From Roseibium hamelinense (GTDB lineage: Bacteria > Pseudomonadota > Alphaproteobacteria > Rhizobiales > Stappiaceae), in NCBI RefSeq assembly GCF_007830545.1, contig NZ_VLLF01000001.1, positions 124,001-188,000 on the forward strand: a stretch of DNA of 64,000 bases, given 5' to 3'. The stretch's first letter is position 1. Each line of letters begins with the position of its first letter. Position numbers and translations under genes: made by a program. The notes beneath the pieces are model-generated. The model worked only from the letters and a program-made list of their open reading frames with translations. It did not search any database and was not told where the DNA came from. This document shows, piece after piece, positions 46,896 through 56,840 of the stretch.

Positions 46896-47708
46896 TCAGT
46901 TTCCCTGAGATGGCTGGCGTGCGGGCAAAGCGGTCATCGGGAGGCCGGTCATCCGGGCGAACCGTTCAAGTGACCCGTCGGCGTGCAGATCGGCGAGGCC
47001 TTTGTTGAAAGCCTTGATAATTGCGGTGCCTCGTTCGTTCGTTTTGGGCACCATAAGATGATAGGTTTCAGGCTGAAGGAAGATGTCTGAACGATCTAGC
47101 GAAACGCCTTGCAGTACATCGCCAAGGATTTCTTCCTTGTTTGAGGCATCTGACAGGATCATGCCGTCGATCCGGTTGTGGCGCAAAAGTTTTACACAGC
47201 TCTCTATGATATCAGCTTCTTCCCGCAGGATTTCGCCGCTCTGGATCAGCTTCTCCAACTGATGGGGAACTGCATATTCGACGGGGATGCATATTGTTTC
47301 GCCAATGAAGTCTTTGGGCTTTGACAGATGCCTCAGATCATCCCTGTCAGCGCGGACATAAAGGCCGATGGCTTCGGATCCGAAAGCGTTGGAATAGTGC
47401 ATGTTTTCCGCTCGCTCAGTCCTAAAGAACCAAGGAAAGGATCCATCGATTCGCCCCGATGACATCTCCACCAAACCGCGCCTCCACGGAAGCCAGACGA
47501 GTTCTATCTGAACACCGGCCCGTTCAAATGCGGCATTGATCACCAGGGTCGCATAGCCCTGACCCGGCGTGTCCTTTGATACAAGGGGAGGAATATCCGG
47601 ATAGGCGGTAACAACGACCGGCTGTTTTAAGGGGCTGGAGAGAACACGATTTGAAACAGCCAAAGCAAGGAAACACGAAAGGATCACAAGAGAAAACGAT
47701 GCTTTCAT
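46896..47708 (-). CDS. Orphan periplasmic substrate-binding protein (SBP_bac_3 type)
   Basis: A 270-residue secreted protein with signal peptide (about residues 1-24) and the two-lobed family 3 substrate-binding fold. Typical segments are VVVTAYPDIPPLVSKDTP, FERAGVQIELVWLPWRRGL and IDGSFPWFFRTERAENMHYS. No transporter genes adjoin it. The ATG at 47708 follows AAGGAAGACC. The ligand is probably an amino acid or similar small compound, by family only. Confidence 0.8.
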   Translation of the reverse strand: MKASFSLVILSCFLALAVSNRVLSSPLKQPVVVTAYPDIPPLVSKDTPGQGYATLVINAAFERAGVQIELVWLPWRRGLVEMSSGRIDGSFPWFFRTERAENMHYSNAFGSEAIGLYVRADRDDLRHLSKPKDFIGETICIPVEYAVPHQLEKLIQSGEILREEADIIESCVKLLRHNRIDGMILSDASNKEEILGDVLQGVSLDRSDIFLQPETYHLMVPKTNERGTAIIKAFNKGLADLHADGSLERFARMTGLPMTALPARQPSQGN

Positions 47709-47974
47709 GATTGGTCTTCCTTCGGGCGCGCCGCAGTGTATGCAGCACAATCGCCTGAACCGGATTTCAAGGGGTTATACAAGACCCGATCCGCAAGCGC
47801 ATCACAAATATTCCGTAGCGGAAGAGGATGGGGGGCTTTGGTAAACGCGAGATTTGTATCCGCGCAGTGGCTCAATACGCCCTGGCGCTGGTAGTCACAG
47901 ACAAAAGGAATGCCCTTGTGAGTGCCGGATCGAAACGACACCCCCAATCAGCGCCCTCAGGTCCGTTGAAGAAT

Positions 47975-48051
47975 TGGTCGGGCAGGCCGGATTTGAACCG
48001 ACGACCCCTTCACCCCCAGTGAAGTGCGCTACCAGGCTGCGCTACTGCCCG
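47975..48051 (-). tRNA. tRNA-Pro (anticodon GGG)
   Basis: The minus strand begins CGGGCAGTAGCGCAGCCTGG and folds as a full cloverleaf. The 7-bp acceptor stem (CGGGCAG with CTGCCCG) is complete, the anticodon loop is CTGGGGG between CTTCA and TGAAG, and the T arm has GGTTCAAATCC. A discriminator A and an encoded CCA end at 47975. Confidence 0.95.
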
Positions 48052-48059
48052 AACGGACC

Positions 48060-49364
48060 CTACCTAGCCGGTTCGGGCCCTGCGTGCAAGCCAGATTGTT
48101 GTGCCCTTGCAAGGCTCCACATCTTATGGCGCTTCCGGGTTTCAAGGGCGTCTGCTGCGATAAAGCCCCAGGCCACGCCATACATCATGAAGACATGCCG
48201 CCAGTGATCGGTGTCGATGATCAGGCCAAGCAGGGCATGCGCCACCATGACGGCGAACAGGCACTGTACGAACGGCGTCCACGGCCGCATTTTGAAGACG
48301 AGCGGCGCCAGCTTTCTCATCGTCCATAGGGTGAAAACAAGGAAGGTGACCCCGCCGAGCCAGCCATAGGTGGTGAACCCTTTCAGATACACATTGTGCT
48401 CGTCCTCGGGAAAATACTTGTTGAACTGGAGCGGGCCGAGGCCGAACGGGCGCTCCATGACCATCTCGAAGCCGAGTACATAGCGCGCGAAACGCCCGAG
48501 CCGGTCACTATCGTAATCCTGTACCAGCCGGGCGCGTTGCTCGAACATGTCGGCGACGGTGCCGATCGACAATGCTGCGGCAAGCAGCGCCATCAGCCCT
48601 ACGCAGCCAAGGACGGCCAAGACAAGCATTCGAAACCGGTGCATTGGATTCCGATCTGTCAAAAAGGCCAGCAAGTAGACGATGATGGTCGCGACGCTGA
48701 CAACCATCCAGGCACCTCGCGAAAAGCTCAGGAAAATGCCCAGTATCAGAATCGGCAAGACCACGAGGGTCATCAGGTTCCGGCTCAGGTTCTCTGTTAA
48801 GAGCCTGCGAACAAACAGCACGGTCGGAAGTGCCAGAAACGGCCCGAACACATTCGGGTCCTGAAAGGTGCCGCGCGCCCGGTCGTAGAGCGTGAAGTAG
48901 TCCGTGCCAGGCAGCAGCTGGAAGTAGCCGATGATCCCGGCGAGGGCGACAAAGAGCGAGCTGAGCACATACCCGTTCTGGATCGGTTTGTAACGCCTTG
49001 GATCCTGGCAGATCACGGCGGCAAAGAAGATCGACGTGGCTGCGAGAAACGCGGTGACGGCGATGTACAGCGCGGCATCGCCAAGATTGTCCGCCAGCGG
49101 GACAGCTGCGATGCCGCCCGCTGAATACAGCATCATGCAAATGATCAGCGGACCGAATTCGGGCCGCAGCTTGAGCCCGCAAAGCAGCCAGATGAACAGG
49201 ACCCCCACCATGAAAAGCTCGTATGGCGCAGGTTCGCGGATAACGAAGCCGGAGGAAAATGCGGCAAGCCACAGCACCGCGTTGCCGAGGCTCGACGCTC
49301 TCACGCTGTAAACCGGGGGACGCCTTTCGCCGGTACTCAAAACGGTGGCGGTGGCAATACTCAA
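48060..49364 (-). CDS. O-antigen ligase / Wzy-type polymerase family protein
   Basis: A 434-residue inner-membrane protein with about ten to twelve hydrophobic segments and the Wzy_C/O-antigen ligase domain. GLGPLQFNKYFPEDEHNVYL near residue 300 falls in the large periplasmic loop and holds the conserved His. Such proteins polymerise or ligate lipid-linked polysaccharide. It overlaps the start of the next glycosyltransferase gene's end by four bases and is likely the polymerase of this exopolysaccharide cluster. Confidence 0.83.
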   Translation of the reverse strand: MSIATATVLSTGERRPPVYSVRASSLGNAVLWLAAFSSGFVIREPAPYELFMVGVLFIWLLCGLKLRPEFGPLIICMMLYSAGGIAAVPLADNLGDAALYIAVTAFLAATSIFFAAVICQDPRRYKPIQNGYVLSSLFVALAGIIGYFQLLPGTDYFTLYDRARGTFQDPNVFGPFLALPTVLFVRRLLTENLSRNLMTLVVLPILILGIFLSFSRGAWMVVSVATIIVYLLAFLTDRNPMHRFRMLVLAVLGCVGLMALLAAALSIGTVADMFEQRARLVQDYDSDRLGRFARYVLGFEMVMERPFGLGPLQFNKYFPEDEHNVYLKGFTTYGWLGGVTFLVFTLWTMRKLAPLVFKMRPWTPFVQCLFAVMVAHALLGLIIDTDHWRHVFMMYGVAWGFIAADALETRKRHKMWSLARAQQSGLHAGPEPAR

Positions 49365-50986
49365 TAGGCATTCTCCGTATTGAGTAGCCGGAAAGGTGTC
49401 AGAAGCAGGATTTGCAGGTCAAACAGGATCGACCAGTTCTCAATGTAATAGACATCGCACTCGACCCGCTTCTGGATTTTTTCCGGCGTATCGACCTCAC
49501 CGCGCCAGCCGTTGATCTGGGCCCAGCCGGTAACGCCGGGTTTGACCTTGTGCCGTGCGAAATAGCCATCGACGACCTCGTCCCAGGTGGTTTCGTTGGT
49601 GTGGGCGTTGACGGCGTGGGGGCGGGGTCCGACAAGCGACAACGATCCGGAAAGGACATTAAACAGTTGCGGCAGCTCGTCGATAGAGGTTTTGCGAATG
49701 ATGCGGCCGACACGGGTCACGCGGGAATCGTTTTTTGTCACGACCTTTTTGGCGTCGGGATCCGACTGCTCGTGATACATTGAGCGGAATTTCAGGACCT
49801 CGATGATCTCATTGTTAAACCCATAGCGCTTCTGCCGGAAAATCACCGGGCCCTTGCTGTCGGTCCGGATGGCGATTGCTGCCGCGATCATCAGCGGAAA
49901 CAGCATGAGGATCGCCAGGCTCGCAAAGAACAGGTCGAAGACCCGTTTGGCGACCATGTCCCAGTCGGTGATCGGCCGCTGCACAACATCGACAAATGGC
50001 ACGGTGCCAATGAACGACGCGCCACGGTTGCGGAACCGGACCTTGTCGGTGTGGGCGGACAGACGGATGTCGACAGGCAGGATCCAAAGCTTGCGCAGGA
50101 GCTGCAAGACACGCTGTTCTGCGCGCAGCGGAATGCAGACAATCAACATGTCGATCCGGGCGAGGCGGGCAAATTCCACTAGGGCACTGATGTTGCCGAG
50201 CTTTGGATAACCGGCAACAACCGGCGGCGAGCGGTCATTGGCGCGGTCGTCAAAGATCCCGCAGATTTTAATGTCGTTATCGGCTTGGGCTTCCAGGTCG
50301 TGAATGAGTTCTGCAGCTGCCGTTCCGCCGCCGACGATAATCGCACGCCGTTCTAGGTGCCCGCTCTGCATCCAATGGCGCACAAGCCGGAATACGCAAA
50401 GCCGCAGGATCAGGAGGGCACACAGACCCAAAACATACCACGCGCCGAGCCAGGACTGTTCCAAAGCGGAACCGAGTCCCGTGCTGGTACGCAACAGCGC
50501 AAACATGGCGAAGACCAGGGTCCAGCCCGCGGCCATGCGTCCAAATTGAGACAGGCCCTGGCGCATGACCGAAATCTGGTACGCATCAGCGGCTTGAAAA
50601 AACGCAAGCGCGAAAACCGACGCCACCAGAATTGCGACGCCGTGTACGATATCAAGCGGAACCGATCCGGCATCGGTAAAGGCGGCGCCCACACCGGTCA
50701 GGACAATCACGGCAATGTCGGCAGCACGCACAGAGCCGGTCAATACCGGTTCTGAAACGCTCTTGTCACCCAGGTTTTGGGCGATTTCCAGCGCCTCGTC
50801 GCTCAAGCCTCCGCGTGTGCGTTTCGGCTTTTCGGCCATACCGCGCAGCCGGTACAAAGTTGAGGCGCTCGGCCCAAATGCAGGTTGCGTGTCGTCCGGC
50901 TGTGGCAAGCCGGACTGCAGCCGTTGACCGAGGTCAACCGGCCCTGCAGGGTATTTGTCCAGCTCTTCAGAATCCGGTGATCGCAT
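49361..50986 (-). CDS. Undecaprenyl-phosphate sugar phosphotransferase (WcaJ/ExoY type)
   Basis: The initiating enzyme of exopolysaccharide synthesis, moving a sugar phosphate to undecaprenyl phosphate. The 541-residue protein has four or five N-terminal membrane helices, a Rossmann-like middle domain ([13 protein letters not shown] near 210), and the C-terminal catalytic domain with a last hydrophobic hairpin. Catalytic signatures are [36 protein letters not shown] and LVGPRPHAV. The ATG at 50986 is preferred over a GTG at 50992. It overlaps the ligase gene by four bases. Confidence 0.9.
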   Translation of the reverse strand: MRSPDSEELDKYPAGPVDLGQRLQSGLPQPDDTQPAFGPSASTLYRLRGMAEKPKRTRGGLSDEALEIAQNLGDKSVSEPVLTGSVRAADIAVIVLTGVGAAFTDAGSVPLDIVHGVAILVASVFALAFFQAADAYQISVMRQGLSQFGRMAAGWTLVFAMFALLRTSTGLGSALEQSWLGAWYVLGLCALLILRLCVFRLVRHWMQSGHLERRAIIVGGGTAAAELIHDLEAQADNDIKICGIFDDRANDRSPPVVAGYPKLGNISALVEFARLARIDMLIVCIPLRAEQRVLQLLRKLWILPVDIRLSAHTDKVRFRNRGASFIGTVPFVDVVQRPITDWDMVAKRVFDLFFASLAILMLFPLMIAAAIAIRTDSKGPVIFRQKRYGFNNEIIEVLKFRSMYHEQSDPDAKKVVTKNDSRVTRVGRIIRKTSIDELPQLFNVLSGSLSLVGPRPHAVNAHTNETTWDEVVDGYFARHKVKPGVTGWAQINGWRGEVDTPEKIQKRVECDVYYIENWSILFDLQILLLTPFRLLNTENAY

Positions 50987-51000
50987 GTACACTGTCTTTG

Positions 51001-52227
51001 TTATTCATTGCTGGAACGAGCATATGCAGTATGCGTGCCAAGCTTTTCCTTTGGGGCAGTGTCGGAGGTTCCGGCAGGGGCGTCTAGCGTACGACCACGT
51101 AGTTCAAGATAGAGTGATGTAATGCGCTCGCTCATGTGTTCTGCGGAGAACGTTTCGGCCAGACAACCGCGCATATCCTTTGCAAGGTCCAGCGCAGCCG
51201 CTGGGTCTTGCATGTTGCGCTCCATGGCTGATGTAAGCTTGCCTGCGCTTCCGGGCTCAACCAGGCGCGACGCAAATTTGCCAAAGATTTCCGGAATTCC
51301 GCCGACACGCGTCGCGATGAGCGGTCGTTGCGCGGCGATGGTTTCCAGAATGACATAGGGCATCGCTTCCGCACGGGATGGAACGACCACCGTGTGGGCC
51401 AGGCGAAATGCGTCGCGCGCGGGCAGGGGGCCGTGAAATGTTACCCGCTCGCTCAGGCCGAGCCGGTCGACCATGTTGCGGTAGCGCGCGGCATCCGGCC
51501 CATCTCCCACGATGTGCGCGCGTGGCGCGCGGCCCGTTTTCGTCTTGATGTTGTGGAGCGCATCAATGAAAAGATCGGTCCCCTTCAGATCGCGCAGCAT
51601 GCCGATATAGACGAAATCCGCAGCATTTTCATCAGCACGAACGGCCTGGAATTCGTCCGGCAGAAGACCATTATAGACGACGCGGGCCGGACAGCGCGGC
51701 TGACCGACCTTGGTTTCGAAGGCGGCGTATTCATAATCGGAGACAAAAATCAGCCCGTCGGTGACGCGGCCCAGCAGCCGCTCGATCGTGTGGTAGACCT
51801 TGCCTTCAAGCCGGTTCGGATCGTAGTGCAGGCTGCCGCCATGCGGAGAATAAAGCCTCGAAACTTTATTGCCCTTCAGGCGGAGCCAGGTGCCTATCGT
51901 TCGCGCATAAGCACCGCCCTTTGCGCCGTGCCCGTGCAAGACGTCCGGCTTCAAATCGCGAATGTGCCGATAAAGATCGCGGGTCGCCCTGAAATCCTGC
52001 AGGGTGAGCTGGCGTTTCATAGGGAAGCGAGCAAGACCGAGCGTCAGGTGAGGCCGCAGGGCTTCCACCAGCCGGTTGTCAAAATCCGAGCCGGTTGTGC
52101 TGTCGCAAATCAGGCCTACGTCATGGCCTGCCTTGATCTGGTTGGTGGCCAGATCCTTTATATGCCTGAAAACACCGCCCACCGGTGACCGGATACAATG
52201 AATGATCCGGAGAGGCTCCTGGGTCAT
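51001..52227 (-). CDS. Glycosyltransferase family 4 protein
   Basis: A GT-B fold glycosyltransferase of 408 residues. The N-terminal domain begins IIHCIRSPVGGVFRHIKDLA, DVLHGHGAKGGAYARTIG lies near residue 95, and the C-terminal donor domain has VYIGMLRDLKGTDLFIDAL and PSRAEAMPYVILETIAAQRP with the retaining-enzyme Glu pattern. It most likely adds a sugar to the lipid-linked repeat unit. Its stop is 15 bases from the start of the phosphotransferase gene. Confidence 0.88.
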   Translation of the reverse strand: MTQEPLRIIHCIRSPVGGVFRHIKDLATNQIKAGHDVGLICDSTTGSDFDNRLVEALRPHLTLGLARFPMKRQLTLQDFRATRDLYRHIRDLKPDVLHGHGAKGGAYARTIGTWLRLKGNKVSRLYSPHGGSLHYDPNRLEGKVYHTIERLLGRVTDGLIFVSDYEYAAFETKVGQPRCPARVVYNGLLPDEFQAVRADENAADFVYIGMLRDLKGTDLFIDALHNIKTKTGRAPRAHIVGDGPDAARYRNMVDRLGLSERVTFHGPLPARDAFRLAHTVVVPSRAEAMPYVILETIAAQRPLIATRVGGIPEIFGKFASRLVEPGSAGKLTSAMERNMQDPAAALDLAKDMRGCLAETFSAEHMSERITSLYLELRGRTLDAPAGTSDTAPKEKLGTHTAYARSSNE

Positions 52228-52333
52228 ATGATGCGCTCCCTGTGCGGGCGTCGGGGTTTCTTCTAGAACCCTCGCCGCCGAACACCAGCATCTTATGACA
52301 GGGAAATGATTTTGCGGTTAATCCTGTGCGGCC

Positions 52334-52891
52334 TCAAAAATAGCGTTCACGCACGTAAATTGTGTCGCCGGGGCGAATCGGGTCCGAAATGGGGACACGT
52401 CCGTTTAGGATTTCGCCGTTGATCTGGCGCGTGATATCGACGTCTGCTTGTTGGGCCCGGGCGCTGAATCCACCCGCCGTTGCAATCGCATTTTGAACGG
52501 TCATGCCTGCAACATAGGAATACTGGCCTGCATTTTGCACCTCACCCATTACGAAAATGGGACGATAGGTATCCACCTCGACTGACACATCCGGATCGCG
52601 CAGGAAGCCCTGGCGGAGTTTGCGTGCGATTTCATTGCCCAGTTCAATTTGTGTTTTGCCGCGCGCGGCGACGTTGCCAATCAGCGGAAAAGAGATATAT
52701 CCAGCTTGATCAACTACATAGGTGTTTGAGAGGTCGTCCTGGCCAAACACGATGATGCGCAGGCGATCACTTGAGTCCAGACGATATGGCTGCGTCAATG
52801 TCTCATGAAATGCCGTGGGCGGGCGTTGATACCCGCTGCAAGCAGCGAGGCCCAGGCAAACAGCAAGGACAAGGCAAATTCTCGTAAACAT
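52334..52891 (-). CDS. Polysaccharide export lipoprotein (Wza/ExoF-like)
   Basis: The outer-membrane export component of a Wzy-dependent pathway, 185 residues. It has a lipoprotein signal with lipobox LAAC (near residue 18), a Poly_export domain (LDSSDRLRIIVFGQDDL, YVVDQAGYISFPLIGNV), and one SLBB-type domain with FVMGEVQNAGQYSYVAGM. It is shorter than E. coli Wza and lacks its C-terminal amphipathic barrel helix, as in OPX proteins of class without barrel. The ATG at 52891 fits the lipoprotein signal. Confidence 0.88.
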   Translation of the reverse strand: MFTRICLVLAVCLGLAACSGYQRPPTAFHETLTQPYRLDSSDRLRIIVFGQDDLSNTYVVDQAGYISFPLIGNVAARGKTQIELGNEIARKLRQGFLRDPDVSVEVDTYRPIFVMGEVQNAGQYSYVAGMTVQNAIATAGGFSARAQQADVDITRQINGEILNGRVPISDPIRPGDTIYVRERYF

Positions 52892-53087
52892 CCGCGACTC
52901 TCCAGACACATGCCTAAACATCGCAAGTCATGGTTAATCGACGGTGAATGTGGTCAATTTCGGTAATTTCTACATGTGAGAATTGACGATGAAAGAATTA
53001 ACTGCCGAGTTTCGGAGCTGTACATCGGCTTAACCGATCGCTTACCCTAATTTGTCATTGTTGGTCCATCAAGTGGAGTGGATGGCA

Positions 53088-55478
53088 ATGGGTTTGTCCC
53101 AACAACCGGATAATGCGGAAGACATGGCGCTGGATTTGGGGGGCTTGCTGAAAACCCTCGGCAAGGCGATGCGCTGGTTGTTGCCGCTCGTCATTGTTGT
53201 CGCGGGCGGTCTTTTTCTGGCCCTGCAAATCGTGCCGTCGAAATACACGGCCGAGGGGCGGTTGCTGATTGAAAGCAAGGATGCTGAGTTGCCCGGTTCC
53301 ACGCGCGGGGCTGAAGAAGAACGCGCGCTTTTGGACACTGAAGGAGTGGAGAGCCAGGTTCAGCTTCTAATGTCGCGTGATCTTGCGCGGCGGGTCGCAA
53401 AGCGTCTCGACCTGGCAGCCATTCCGGAATTTGACGCGGAGGGACGGGGAAGTCTCCTGGGCGATGCCCTGGCCATGATTGGGATTGCAAGCCGTGAACG
53501 CGATTCCGCCGAAGACCGGGTCCTTGAACACTACTATGAAAATCTGGAGGTGTTCCGGCTCGATGGTTCGCGGGTGATTGCGGTACAATATACCGCCCGC
53601 GATGCCGAGTTGTCGGCTCTGGTCGCCAATACAATCTTGTCCGAGTACATCGCGCTGCAGTCCAGCGTAAAGCGCGTATCGACCGAAGAGGCGGCCTCGG
53701 CTCTTGAGCCACAAATCCGGGAACTGCGCCAGGAAGTGCAAAGCGCGCGCAAGGCTGTGGCGGACTTCAGAGCCCGCGCTGACCTGCTGTTCGGCTCGGA
53801 AAACATCACTTTGAGCCAGCAGCAGCTGACGGAAATCAGCACCGAGGTTTCTGCCGCTGAAGCCGCCAGTGCGGAGGCAAAAGCCAAGGCGGACCAGATC
53901 CGCGAGCTGTTGAACACGGGCGGGTCGCTTGAAAGCGCATCCGACGTTCTGGAATCGCCCTTGATCCAGCGCCTTCGCGAACGGCAGGTAGAGATCCAGT
54001 CGAATATCGCCGAACAGTCGATCACACTGCTGCCCAGCCATCCGACTTTGCGGGCCCTGCAGTCACAGCTCAACGATTACAACAATCAGATCCGTTCCGA
54101 AGCGCGCAAAGTCGCTGCAGGACTTGAGAGCGAAGCACAAGTTGCCCAACAACGGGCGGAGGCATTGAACCGCAGGCTGGAGCAACTGAAACAAGCCGCA
54201 GCGCGCACCAATGCCGATCAGGTCCGGCTTGCCGAGCTTGAGCGTGAAGCCGATGCGAAAGCGGATCAGCTCGATACGCTTTTGGCCCGGTTCCGGGAAG
54301 CGGATTCGCGGCTCCGGGCGCAGGTTCTGCCAGCCGATGCACGCATTATTTCCGAGGCCAGCATTCCGCTGAAACCCTCCTCTCCAAAGATCCTTTTGCT
54401 GACAGTGGTGGCCGCGCTCGCAACTTTTCTGATCGGGGCGGCCTGGGTGATCATGGGGGCATTCTTATCCGGCCGTGCGCTTTATCCGGTCTCTTACGGC
54501 GGTCCTGCCGAGCCCCGCGGCCAAGAGCCTGCTATGAACCAGATGGCGCCGGGACCACAGCCCGGGGCATACGGGTCTTATGCACCCGGTTTTGCGGGTG
54601 CAGGGGTCCGCATGACCGGCTCATTTTCCGGTTTTGCAGGGGACTTCCAGCCCAGAACAGAGGCTGATCGCCACGAACGCACCCGCCAATATGTTGCGGA
54701 CATGGCAGAAGACAGCGCAGATCCCGGTTCTAAACAGCCGCCCGAGAGACCTTCTGCGCCCATCCAGTCGCAAGACAACCGGCCGCGGCCGGCGCAGCGA
54801 AAAGCCGTGGATCCATCGGGGTATGACAGGAATTTTGCTCCCGAATGGGTGGCGGCTTCTGCCAGCCCCGCAGCCTCGAAAGACCGTGTTTCAGAACCTG
54901 CGCAGCCCGTCGCACGCGATGCTGGTGTGGTCTATAAGGCTGTGGCCGGGTGCACCGTTGTCTTGAGCGTCGATGATGCCGAGCAATCCCATATGCTGGC
55001 ATTTTCGCTGGCGCGCAGAGCATCCGAAGACGGTTACTCCGCTGTTTTGGTCGAGGCATTTCCGGAGATGGAAAATCCGAAAGGGGCGCCCGGATTTTCT
55101 GATCTTGCCCTGAGCAAGGCCGTCTTTTCAGAAAGTGTTTACCGGGACGCCCGTTCCCGCATTCACATCATTGAATCGGGCCGCTTTGCCATTCCTGACG
55201 ATATCGCGGAGTCGCGCCGGTTCCAAAAAGTGCTTGATGCGCTGGCAACGACATATGAAGTGGTGGTTTTTGATCTCGGGCGGATCGATGGTTCTCTTGC
55301 CGGCGCCAAGTTGATGGCAGCCGCAGATCAGGTGTTTGTTGCTGCTGGGGATGCAGATCAGGACGAGGACCTCCAGGGAGCTGCTGACTTGCTTGCGCGC
55401 AATTCCGGTGCCCGGGTCGAGGTGGTTCCGGCCGGTTTCACCGACGATGGCTCGAATGGACCGGGCAAAGCCGCTTGA
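53088..55478 (+). CDS. Wzc/ExoP-like polysaccharide chain-length protein with degenerate kinase domain
   Basis: A 796-residue inner-membrane co-polymerase. A Wzz domain with membrane helix 1 (about residues 25-50), a long periplasmic coiled coil (about 200-430) and membrane helix 2 (about 440-465) are typical. A Gly/Pro/Met-rich linker follows to about residue 620. The C-terminal BY-kinase-like domain has lost its Walker A: VVLSVDDAEQSHMLAFSLAR stands where GEGKST is expected, and Walker A' (DGD) reads VEAFPE. No C-terminal tyrosine cluster is seen. An ATG at 53082 is an alternative start. It is divergent from the exporter gene. Confidence 0.85.
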   Translation: MGLSQQPDNAEDMALDLGGLLKTLGKAMRWLLPLVIVVAGGLFLALQIVPSKYTAEGRLLIESKDAELPGSTRGAEEERALLDTEGVESQVQLLMSRDLARRVAKRLDLAAIPEFDAEGRGSLLGDALAMIGIASRERDSAEDRVLEHYYENLEVFRLDGSRVIAVQYTARDAELSALVANTILSEYIALQSSVKRVSTEEAASALEPQIRELRQEVQSARKAVADFRARADLLFGSENITLSQQQLTEISTEVSAAEAASAEAKAKADQIRELLNTGGSLESASDVLESPLIQRLRERQVEIQSNIAEQSITLLPSHPTLRALQSQLNDYNNQIRSEARKVAAGLESEAQVAQQRAEALNRRLEQLKQAAARTNADQVRLAELEREADAKADQLDTLLARFREADSRLRAQVLPADARIISEASIPLKPSSPKILLLTVVAALATFLIGAAWVIMGAFLSGRALYPVSYGGPAEPRGQEPAMNQMAPGPQPGAYGSYAPGFAGAGVRMTGSFSGFAGDFQPRTEADRHERTRQYVADMAEDSADPGSKQPPERPSAPIQSQDNRPRPAQRKAVDPSGYDRNFAPEWVAASASPAASKDRVSEPAQPVARDAGVVYKAVAGCTVVLSVDDAEQSHMLAFSLARRASEDGYSAVLVEAFPEMENPKGAPGFSDLALSKAVFSESVYRDARSRIHIIESGRFAIPDDIAESRRFQKVLDALATTYEVVVFDLGRIDGSLAGAKLMAAADQVFVAAGDADQDEDLQGAADLLARNSGARVEVVPAGFTDDGSNGPGKAA

Positions 55479-55483
55479 TTCAA

Positions 55484-56731
55484 TTATTTTGAGCTGCGCG
55501 CCAGCCGCTGCCGCATTTTCCGAACCATCGGCCAGAGCTTCTTTGACCGGCGAACGCGGGTCTTGACGGCCTGAAGCGCTTTGAGAGCCGTAAGGGCAAT
55601 TGTCCCCTTCGCCGAGGTTGCACAGACCAGGTCTTTAAGCTGAACGGGATTGGTCCAGCTTCGTTTGTAGCGCTCATCGCCAATCCCGAGGTCAAGAGCC
55701 AAAAGACCTCCGGTCTGCATTTCGGTCTGCAGAACATTCTTCAAAAGCACCAGTCCGGGGCTGTAGACGCTCAAGTCATCCTCGGAGAAACTGATGGCAT
55801 AGCCACTGAGATGGGATGCCGTTCGAACCGTAAGAAAGACGGCCCGGACTTTGCCAGCCACATTGAGCGACCAGACCGACAGAGGCGCAGTTCCGATATC
55901 GGGTTCGCTTGCCAGCTTGCGGACAAAATCCTGTTCGGCCTTGCTGCCGAATGCATTTGGGATGCCTGCGTTTTTCTCGCGGGCCGAACGCTGGGCAAAG
56001 AATGCCGACAATGCGGTTTCAATTTGGAGCGAGCTGGACGCTTTTTCGATTGAAAAGGCCCCGCTTTCACGTAGGCCGCGTTCCTTGCGGAGCAGTTTCT
56101 TGCGGCTTTCCTTTTTGTGTGTCTGCCGAAACAGCTCGTCGAACGACCCGCTCAGAGCCGTCTCGAACAACGGATGAACGCTCGGGATACAGGCCGCCAA
56201 ATATAATGGATTGTCTGATCCGCCGGGACCGCTTGCAAGGTTGTTCAGTTGAACAAGGTCTGCCCCGATCTTTCCGGCCAGTCCGCGCAAGGCAGCCAAG
56301 AGTTCCGTGGGATCGAACTCGGCTTCCGCGTTATCTGCCCAAAGTCCGGTGTTCTGATTGACGTAGTTCTGACCTGCAAATGTCAGAATTTGGAATGTGC
56401 CTTTTGCGGTCACAGCCAAGGGCAGAAGGCCGACCGGGCGGCCCCTTGCGTGCACACTGACCATTACCGGGCGTGTTGCCGCGTTCTGACCGAGGGTCGT
56501 GAGCCAGCTGCGGATCCACTCCAGACGCTGGTATGGCCCGCAGGTGCCGTTGGTCTCCAGGTCTTGCCAAAGCTCTTCGAGCCCCTCGATTTCGCGAAAA
56601 CCGAAGAGTTGAACCCGTCCTGCCTGCAATTGCGCAAACGCCCTGCCTTGGAAAGACTGTTCGGGTACTGCGGAATGATCGGGCGGAAAGGGGGCTTTGG
56701 ACATCGGGTCGGACAGCGTCAGCTTTGCCAT
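55484..56731 (-). CDS. GNAT-family (CelD/BcsL-like) acyltransferase
   Basis: A 415-residue protein with two GNAT-like folds, resembling the CelD/BcsL and FemAB-related acetyltransferases found in polysaccharide clusters. The middle contains SHLSGYAISFSEDDLSVYSP and SPGLVLLKNVLQTEMQTGG, the latter close to the family's acyl-CoA-binding region, and LGIGDERYKRSW. It may acylate the polysaccharide precursor. No ribosome binding site decides between the ATGs at 56731 and 56704; upstream extension would overlap the divergent deacetylase gene. Confidence 0.75.
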   Translation of the reverse strand: MAKLTLSDPMSKAPFPPDHSAVPEQSFQGRAFAQLQAGRVQLFGFREIEGLEELWQDLETNGTCGPYQRLEWIRSWLTTLGQNAATRPVMVSVHARGRPVGLLPLAVTAKGTFQILTFAGQNYVNQNTGLWADNAEAEFDPTELLAALRGLAGKIGADLVQLNNLASGPGGSDNPLYLAACIPSVHPLFETALSGSFDELFRQTHKKESRKKLLRKERGLRESGAFSIEKASSSLQIETALSAFFAQRSAREKNAGIPNAFGSKAEQDFVRKLASEPDIGTAPLSVWSLNVAGKVRAVFLTVRTASHLSGYAISFSEDDLSVYSPGLVLLKNVLQTEMQTGGLLALDLGIGDERYKRSWTNPVQLKDLVCATSAKGTIALTALKALQAVKTRVRRSKKLWPMVRKMRQRLARSSK

Positions 56732-56840
56732 ATGGTTGGGTGAAAGTGCATTCGAGCGGTGGACCCTGTCTGAAATAGCAATAAAATATAAACAATGCGT
56801 GCTAGCGTTGCGGCCCCGCATGATGTGACTTTGAGAGACT

